A DNA stretch of 18,535 nucleotides from JARFUG01 sp050485365 (GTDB lineage Bacteria; Desulfobacterota; Desulfuromonadia; Desulfuromonadales; JACZKF01). Positions within the stretch are counted from its first letter, which is position 1, and every line of letters begins with the position of its first letter. Positions 14,865 through 18,535 of the stretch are shown here, in pieces. Under the pieces are notes generated by a model that was not told the origin of the DNA, made no database searches, and saw only the letters and a list, made by a program, of their open reading frames with translations. The position numbers and the translations under genes are program-made. The stretch lies in assembly GCA_050485365.1 (NCBI GenBank), contig JBJHBH010000068.1:1-18535 (forward strand). Direction: 5' to 3'.

Positions 14865-14887
14865 AATCACTAAAGGAGCATCGATCC

Positions 14888-15853
14888 ATGCGCGTCCTCT
14901 CCGGCATCCAGCCCTCGGGCTCCCTGCACCTGGGGAACTACTTCGGCATGATGAAGAAGATGATCGACTACCAGCAGAACGAGGATCTGTTCTGCTTCAT
15001 CGCCAATTATCACGCGATGACTTCGCTGAGCGACGGCAAGGCGCTGGCGCGCGGGACGCTGGAGGCGGCGGCCAACTTCCTGGCGCTGGGGATGGACCCA
15101 GAGAAGAGCACCTTCTGGGTGCAGTCGGATCTGCCCGAGGTGCAGGAGCTGTCGTGGATCCTCTCCAACTTCACCCCCATGGGGCTGCTGGAGCGCTGCC
15201 ACAGCTACAAGGACAAGACCGCCCGGGGGATCGCCGCCAACCACGGCCTCTTCGCCTACCCGGTGCTGATGACCGCCGACATCCTCATCTTCGGCAGCGA
15301 CAAGGTGCCCGTCGGCAAGGACCAGAAGCAGCACCTGGAGGTGGCGCGCGACATCGCCATGAAGTTCAACAACGAGTACGGCGAGGTCTTCACCGTCCCA
15401 GAGCCCGAGATCGACGACGAGGTCGCCACCGTCCCCGGCCTTGACGGGCAGAAGATGAGCAAGAGCTACGGCAACACCATCGACCTGTTCACCGAAGAGA
15501 AGGCGCTTCGCAAACAGGTGATGCGCATCGTCACCGACCCGACGCCGGTGGAGGACCCCAAGGACCCGGACAAGTGCAACGTCTTCCAGATCTACCGCCT
15601 CTTCCTCGACAAGGAGCGCACCCAGGCGCTTCGTGCGCGCTATCTGGCGGGGGGAATGGGGTATGGCGAGGTGAAGGAGGAGCTTTTCGTGGCGATCCGC
15701 GACACCTTCGCCCCCTTCGCCGAGCGGCGCAAGGAAATCCTCGCCGACCCTGAGGGGCTTCGCCGCACCCTCGCCCACGGGGCGGAGAAGGCGCGCTACG
15801 CGGCACGCAAGGTGATGCGCAAGGTCCGCAAGAAGACGGGGCTGGAATATTGA
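14888..15853 (+). CDS. trpS: Tryptophanyl-tRNA synthetase
   Basis: Class I aminoacyl-tRNA synthetase that charges tRNA-Trp in the cytoplasm. It is 321 residues, normal for bacterial TrpS. The HIGH-equivalent is SGIQPSGSLHLGNYFG (H14-L-G-N17) and the KMSKS loop is KMSKS at 189-193 in GLDGQKMSKSYGNTID. Other family motifs include MGLLERCHSYKDK, YPVLMTADILIFGSDKVPVG and KDQKQHLEVARDIA. The ATG at 14888 has AAGGAG at 14873-14878 (9-base spacing) and gives the standard N terminus. The frame is open upstream to a GTG at 14582, but that stretch is attenuator plus repeat C and is not coding. Expression is likely set by tRNA-Trp charging through the upstream attenuator. Confidence 0.97.
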   Translation: MRVLSGIQPSGSLHLGNYFGMMKKMIDYQQNEDLFCFIANYHAMTSLSDGKALARGTLEAAANFLALGMDPEKSTFWVQSDLPEVQELSWILSNFTPMGLLERCHSYKDKTARGIAANHGLFAYPVLMTADILIFGSDKVPVGKDQKQHLEVARDIAMKFNNEYGEVFTVPEPEIDDEVATVPGLDGQKMSKSYGNTIDLFTEEKALRKQVMRIVTDPTPVEDPKDPDKCNVFQIYRLFLDKERTQALRARYLAGGMGYGEVKEELFVAIRDTFAPFAERRKEILADPEGLRRTLAHGAEKARYAARKVMRKVRKKTGLEY

Positions 15854-15854
15854 A

Positions 15855-15934
15855 GGCAGGCGATGGGCACGAGGCAATAGGCGATAGGAAAGTTCAAATC
15901 TCCGTCCATCGCCCATCGCCCATTGCCTCGCCCC
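15855..15934. repeat. Heptamer-repeat hairpin array 3 (after trpS)
   Basis: The left arm 15855-15888 reads GGCAGGC, GATGGGC, ACGAGGC, AATAGGC, GATAGG. After a 14-base spacer, the right arm 15903-15934 reads GTCCATC, GCCCATC, GCCCATT, GCCTCG. CGAGGCAATAGGCGATAGG on the left is almost exactly complementary to the right arm (G/A changes leave G-U pairs). The period-7 pattern matches arrays 1 and 2. It begins within 2 bp of the trpS stop and may shape the trpS mRNA 3' end; a short CCCCTTTT follows, so weak termination is possible. Confidence 0.85.
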
Positions 15935-15985
15935 TTTTCCCTGTCATACTGGATGAAGAGAAAATTCACGACAGGAGGAGAGAGG

Positions 15986-16165
15986 ATGGATGTTTACCGT
16001 ATCTGGTATTGCGGATGCACCGGGAAGCCGCTCGAATTGAGTTACGAAGATCCGATGGAGGAGGAAGTTCGAGGAGAGCCCGTCTGCCGCTCATGCGGCG
16101 CATCGCCCTCCTCGGACCCGCGCAAGACCATTTCCTACCGGGATGTGGAGAACTGGAAAGACTGA
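15986..16165 (+). CDS. Small zinc-ribbon-like protein
   Basis: A 59-residue protein from ATG 15986, with a strong AGGAGG at 15973-15978 (7-base spacing). It starts MDVYRIWYCGCTGKPLELSY and has a C9-x-C11 pair and a C34-x2-C37 pair (VCRSCG) 22 residues apart, the pattern of a small zinc ribbon. The second half is polar (SSDPRKTISYRDVENWKD). No signal peptide or membrane segment is seen. I do not recognise a named family; it may bind metal or nucleic acid. The earlier in-frame ATG gives a poor N terminus partly made of repeat-adjacent sequence and is rejected. It converges on the DUF4177 gene with a 10-bp gap. Confidence 0.75.
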   Translation: MDVYRIWYCGCTGKPLELSYEDPMEEEVRGEPVCRSCGASPSSDPRKTISYRDVENWKD

Positions 16166-16175
16166 GAGAAAGTCG

Positions 16176-16343
16176 TCACTCCTCCCGGATGAAGATGACG
16201 AAGGCCATGGCGGGGCGGCGACTCGCCTCGCGCATGGCGAACTGTATCCCTTCCAAGCGCCACCCTTGGGTGCTCCACTCGTTCAGAATCTGCTCCAGGC
16301 TCTCGTCGGTGACGGTGCTCGTCTCCACGACCTTGTACTGCAT
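16176..16343 (-). CDS. DUF4177 family small protein
   Basis: A 55-residue frame on the minus strand begins MQYKVVETSTVTDESLEQIL, continues NEWSTQGWRLEGIQFAMREA and ends SRRPAMAFVIFIREE. This is the DUF4177 pattern (YKVV.....E..LNEW...GW.L..I......RP.MAF..F.R); the function of the family is unknown. ATG 16343 has GGGAG about 8 bases upstream. It lies 42 bp downstream of the TIGR02757 gene on the same strand, so the two probably form a transcription unit. The small beta-alpha-beta fold of such proteins is often found beside unrelated genes, so context says little about its role. Confidence 0.85.
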   Translation of the reverse strand: MQYKVVETSTVTDESLEQILNEWSTQGWRLEGIQFAMREASRRPAMAFVIFIREE

Positions 16344-16385
16344 GACACACACTCCCTGAAATCGCCAAAATCGCCCAGGTTCCCG

Positions 16386-17225
16386 TCAGCTCACCCTGCA
16401 CAGCCCCTTCACCGCGCACTCCAGGCACCATCGCCCCTTTTTCCCCGTACATCCTTCGCTGATCCCCAGATGCGACAGCGCGAAATCGAAGCGGATCGGA
16501 TCGGCCGGATCGAGCCGTCTGAGGCTCTCGGTCGCCTCGAGCGCCATCTTCCACCCCGGGGTGCGTTTTGTGGCCAGCCCCAGCAGAACCGTGATGCGGG
16601 CGGTGTGGGTGTCGAGAGGCAGGACGAGCCGTGACGGGCTCACCCCTTTCCACAAACCGAGGTCGACGCCGTCATCCGGCCGGCACACCCAGCGCAAAAA
16701 CATGCACAGGCGCTTGCACGCGCTCCCCCCTGAAGGGCTCGGCAGCAGGTAGGAGAAGCCCCCGGGGGTGCGCCGTCCGAACAGCGGCGCAAGATCGGTC
16801 TGCAGCAAGCGGCTCGAAAAACGATGAAGCGCCGCGCCGATGTCGGCGCTTTCGCGTTCGTCGCCCGCGAGAAAAAGAGCCTCGAGGCTCCCCGCCTCCT
16901 CGATCCCCCCGCGCAGCGCCCAGCACAGCGCCGCGATGTCGTCGCCGGTGTTGAAGCGGTGCCGAAAGCCCGCGAGGCGTCGCACATCGCGCGGCTCGAA
17001 GCCACGGATGAAGTGGGCCGGCCCCTGCGGCATGCGCCCGAAGAGGTCCTCCAGGCTTGCGCGGATCGAGGCGACGCGGCCATAGGCGAGAACGGCGGCG
17101 AGGACGGCGGCCGCCTCCCGGTCGGCGGGGTCGGCGTAGCGGCGCGGAAAACTGAGGGGATCGTTGGCGAGAAAAGCCGCCGAGCGTCCGCGAAGCACTC
17201 CCTCGAGCATCTCCTTGAGTTCCAT
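16386..17225 (-). CDS. TIGR02757 (DUF2400) family protein, HhH-GPD glycosylase-like
   Basis: A 279-residue protein from ATG 17225; a GTG at 17234 would add three residues, and neither start has a good ribosome-binding site. It contains the family segments DPLSFPRRYADPADREAAAV near the N terminus, FRHRFNTGDDIAALCWAL in the middle and CKRLCMFLRWVCRPDDGVDLGLW later. The C-terminal half has PLDTHTARITVLLGL, aligning with the DTH...R..LGL element that carries the catalytic Asp of HhH-GPD DNA glycosylases, then DPIRFDFALSHLGISEGC. The last residues hold C-x7-C-x2-C-x5-C, close to the endonuclease III 4Fe-4S motif (C-x6-C-x2-C-x5-C). The biochemical function of this family is not established; DNA repair is an inference. 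Confidence 0.88.
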   Translation of the reverse strand: MELKEMLEGVLRGRSAAFLANDPLSFPRRYADPADREAAAVLAAVLAYGRVASIRASLEDLFGRMPQGPAHFIRGFEPRDVRRLAGFRHRFNTGDDIAALCWALRGGIEEAGSLEALFLAGDERESADIGAALHRFSSRLLQTDLAPLFGRRTPGGFSYLLPSPSGGSACKRLCMFLRWVCRPDDGVDLGLWKGVSPSRLVLPLDTHTARITVLLGLATKRTPGWKMALEATESLRRLDPADPIRFDFALSHLGISEGCTGKKGRWCLECAVKGLCRVS

Positions 17226-17438
17226 AAAGGGCACGCTAGCACAGCTGTGAAATCACAGGCCAGCGGAAAGCGAAACGGCGCGGATTAAATTCCAAATAGC
17301 ACATCTTTTACTTCATCGGATAAAACAAAATTTTACCTTCCGCTCGACTTCTTTTTATCCTCTCGGAAATGCAAGGGAATGTTCTTAGAAGCGGCCAATT
17401 TCATCCAGCGAAACGCGGCTTTCGGTGAAAATTTTATA
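17226..17438. other. AT-richer intergenic region between divergent genes
   Basis: About 210 bp with no coding frame and a base composition clearly more AT-rich than the genes around it. It contains small palindromes: CACAGCTGTG at 17240-17249, CTGTGA-AA-TCACAG at 17245-17258, and an interrupted hairpin around CGAAA-CGCGGC-TTTCG (near 17409-17424) flanked by ATTTCA and TGAAAAT. These could be regulator sites for the downstream acetate-symporter promoter or the divergent TIGR02757 gene; I cannot assign a regulator. Confidence 0.5.
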
Positions 17439-17466
17439 TTGACAGCATCGTAGAACAACATATTAT
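17439..17466 (+). promoter_or_regulatory. Predicted sigma-70 promoter of the DUF485-symporter operon
   Basis: TTGACA (17439-17444), a 16-base spacer, then TATTAT (17461-17466). This is the closest match to consensus in the window. Transcription would start near 17473, giving a leader of about 240 bases before the DUF485 gene. Confidence 0.7.
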
Positions 17467-17527
17467 GTGGCGAAATTCTGCAACCACGATAAGGAAATAA
17501 TTACCAATCTAATACTCATTTACATAC

Positions 17528-17540
17528 TGTCAATGTGACA
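17528..17540. promoter_or_regulatory. Short perfect inverted repeat in the symporter leader
   Basis: TGTCA-ATG-TGACA is a perfect 5-bp inverted repeat about 60 bases after the -10 box, in an AT-rich stretch. It may be an operator half-site pair. It is short enough to be chance. Confidence 0.3.
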
Positions 17541-17548
17541 ACAATTGA

Positions 17549-17655
17549 CGCCCTGAAACAAACAATTCCCCCGAAAGCGCCGGGGTGGGGAGGTGACGAG
17601 GGCAGGGATGAGCAACGAGTGCAATCGCCGGAAGGGGATATTTTGCACTTTTTTT
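17549..17655 (+). promoter_or_regulatory. Structured leader with terminator-like hairpin (candidate attenuator or riboswitch)
   Basis: GCCCT (from about 17551) can close on AGGGC (about 17599) around an inner CCCCG-AAAGCGC-CGGGG stem. Next, AGTGCAA (17618-17624) and TTGCACT (17643-17649) form a 7-bp stem directly followed by a run of seven T. A terminator-like hairpin inside a 240-base leader, with structured RNA just upstream, is the layout of a regulated leader. I do not recognise a known riboswitch class: the c-di-GMP/cGAMP (GEMM) core motifs are absent. The stem is modest and the loop is 18 bases, so function is uncertain. Confidence 0.4.
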
Positions 17656-17714
17656 ACGCGCGCGAAGAGCGTCGCATTCGATGAACGAGCCCAAGCCAAA
17701 AAGGAGTAGGGACC

Positions 17715-17981
17715 ATGGGACACGGACCAGCAGTAAAACTCGGCAAGGACAACGCTTCGGGGTACAAGACCCGTATCGGCCTCAGCATGTTCTTCGTTTA
17801 CACCCTGGCGTACATCATGTACGTCGCGATCAACGCCATCAAGCCGACCTGGATGGGGCTCACTTTCGGCGGGCTGAACGTAGCGACCCTCTTCGGCATC
17901 GGCCTGATCGTCTTCGCCTTCGTTCTGGCGCTCGTCTACAATCACTTCTGCACTGCCGCCGAGAAGCGGCTGAACAAGTAA
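17715..17981 (+). CDS. DUF485 family membrane protein (symporter partner)
   Basis: An 88-residue inner-membrane protein with two hydrophobic segments, about residues 20-42 (IGLSMFFVYTLAYIMYVAIN) and 54-76 (ATLFGIGLIVFAFVLALVYN), and a basic C-terminal tail. This is the DUF485/YjcH form, which is almost always encoded directly upstream of an acetate-type sodium:solute symporter; its molecular role is unclear but it is thought to assist the transporter. ATG 17715 has AAGGAG at 17701-17706 (8-base spacing). The symporter gene starts 10 bp after its stop. A strong promoter and a long structured leader precede it. Confidence 0.92.
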   Translation: MGHGPAVKLGKDNASGYKTRIGLSMFFVYTLAYIMYVAINAIKPTWMGLTFGGLNVATLFGIGLIVFAFVLALVYNHFCTAAEKRLNK

Positions 17982-17991
17982 GGGGGACACC

Positions 17992-18535
17992 ATGATCTAC
18001 GCGCAATCACCCCTGGCCATCGCGCTGTTCTGCATCTTCGTCGCGGCCGTTCTCGGCGGATCGTTCTACCTGGGGCGCCGCACCACCTCGTCGGCGGGCT
18101 ATTACGCCGCCGGGGGGAACGTTCACTGGTTCACCAACGGCATCGCCTTCGCCGGCGACTACCTGTCGGCCGCCTCCTTCCTCGGCATCTGCGGCATGAT
18201 CGCCACCGCCGGCTACGACGGCTGGATGTACGCCGTCGGCTACCTGGCCGGCTGGATGGTCGCCCTCTTCCTGGTGGCCGAGCCGATGAAGCGTCTGGGC
18301 AAGTACACCTTCACCGACGCCCTCGACTCCAAGTTCAACTCCAAGAGCATCCAGCTGATGGCCGCCATCAGCACCCTCGTCATCTCGGTCTTCTACCTGA
18401 TCCCCCAGATGGTCGGCGCGGGGACGCTGGTCACGCCGCTGCTGGGGCTCCCCCATGCGGCCGGGGTCATCATCGTCGGCGTGGTCGTCACCCTCATCGT
18501 CGCCACCGCGGGGATGGCCTCCACCACCATGGTTC
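17992..18535 (+). CDS. actP: ActP-type sodium:solute (acetate) symporter, 3'-truncated by the window
   Basis: N-terminal 181 residues of a sodium:solute symporter family permease that imports acetate or related short carboxylates across the inner membrane. It opens MIYAQSPLAIALFCIFVAAV (first helix), then YLGRRTTSSAGYYAAGGNVH, the family motif GIAFAGDYLSAASFLGICGM with GYDGWMYAVGYLAGW, and the segment PMKRLGKYTFTDALDSKF, all characteristic of ActP-like members. The full protein would be around 550 residues. ATG 17992 is preceded by AAGGGGGA. The upstream DUF485 gene supports the call. Acetate is the typical electron donor of Desulfuromonadia, consistent with the suggested host, but substrate is inferred. 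Confidence 0.88.
   Translation, partial: MIYAQSPLAIALFCIFVAAVLGGSFYLGRRTTSSAGYYAAGGNVHWFTNGIAFAGDYLSAASFLGICGMIATAGYDGWMYAVGYLAGWMVALFLVAEPMKRLGKYTFTDALDSKFNSKSIQLMAAISTLVISVFYLIPQMVGAGTLVTPLLGLPHAAGVIIVGVVVTLIVATAGMASTTMV

Noticed and set aside
14582..14887. Long N-terminal extension of trpS from a GTG at 14582
   Set aside because: The stretch is the attenuator, its terminator and repeat C. TrpS normally begins right at MRVLSGIQPSG and a good ribosome-binding site precedes ATG 14888.
17245..17258. CRP/FNR-type site (CTGTGA-AA-TCACAG)
   Set aside because: The half-sites are separated by 2 bases; CRP sites have 6 and FNR sites (TTGAT-N4-ATCAA) differ in sequence. A different regulator is possible but unsupported.
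17545..17655. c-di-GMP or cGAMP (GEMM) riboswitch in the symporter leader
   Set aside because: A GAAA-containing stem is present, but the conserved GEMM core segments (GGCAAACC-like and GGGACGCAAAGCC-like) are missing.
2..18535. A novel defence, toxin or mobile gene cluster
   Set aside because: All sizeable genes belong to a secretion operon or to housekeeping, uptake or repair-like families; no transposase, integrase, nuclease-helicase module or toxin pair was found. The unusual content is in repeats and RNA leaders.

Overview
This is GC-rich bacterial DNA. The best guess for its source is a delta-type Gram-negative of the Desulfuromonadia (Geobacter/Desulfuromonas relatives). This rests on the one-gene-after-another gspD-E-F-G-H-I-J-K-L-M-N order, a DUF3187 outer-membrane protein, a DUF485 plus ActP-type acetate symporter pair, and small families (TIGR02757, DUF4177) often seen there. 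The taxon is inference; no rRNA or other decisive marker is present.

Layout. Bases 2-1387 are one open frame that starts as the C-terminal part of an ECF sigma factor (DUF6596 type) and becomes a type II secretion secretin (GspD); the join is probably an assembly or recombination junction. From 1395 to 10339 the rest of a type II secretion operon follows on the + strand: gspE, F, G, H, I, J, K, L, M, N. Most genes abut or overlap by a few bases, which implies translational coupling. The two breaks in this packing hold a heptamer-repeat array (before gspG, and at the gspH/gspI join), and a perfect 12-bp hairpin carries the gspH start codon in its loop.

From 10340 to 15853 lie a DUF3187 outer-membrane protein, the ATP-dependent protease Lon, a 74-residue unknown protein and tryptophanyl-tRNA synthetase (trpS). 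The trpS leader is a textbook tryptophan attenuator: a 26-codon leader peptide containing Trp-Trp-Arg-Trp, mutually exclusive stems, and an intrinsic terminator. The leader peptide starts almost at the predicted transcription start. Three copies of a palindromic REP/MITE-like element of about 117 bp (10356, 11529, 14748) separate the genes here; one is inserted between the attenuator and trpS.

From 15854 to 17225 come a third heptamer array, a 59-residue zinc-ribbon-like protein (+), and on the minus strand a TIGR02757 protein followed by a 55-residue DUF4177 protein. An AT-richer 490-bp gap then holds a near-consensus promoter, a structured leader and a terminator-like hairpin, followed by the DUF485 gene and the first third of an ActP-type sodium:solute symporter that runs off the right edge.

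The most notable content is non-coding: two families of dispersed palindromic repeats shaping operon joins, a leaderless-type trp attenuator on trpS, and a candidate attenuated leader on the acetate-uptake operon. I see no CRISPR, defence, prophage or rRNA/tRNA genes.
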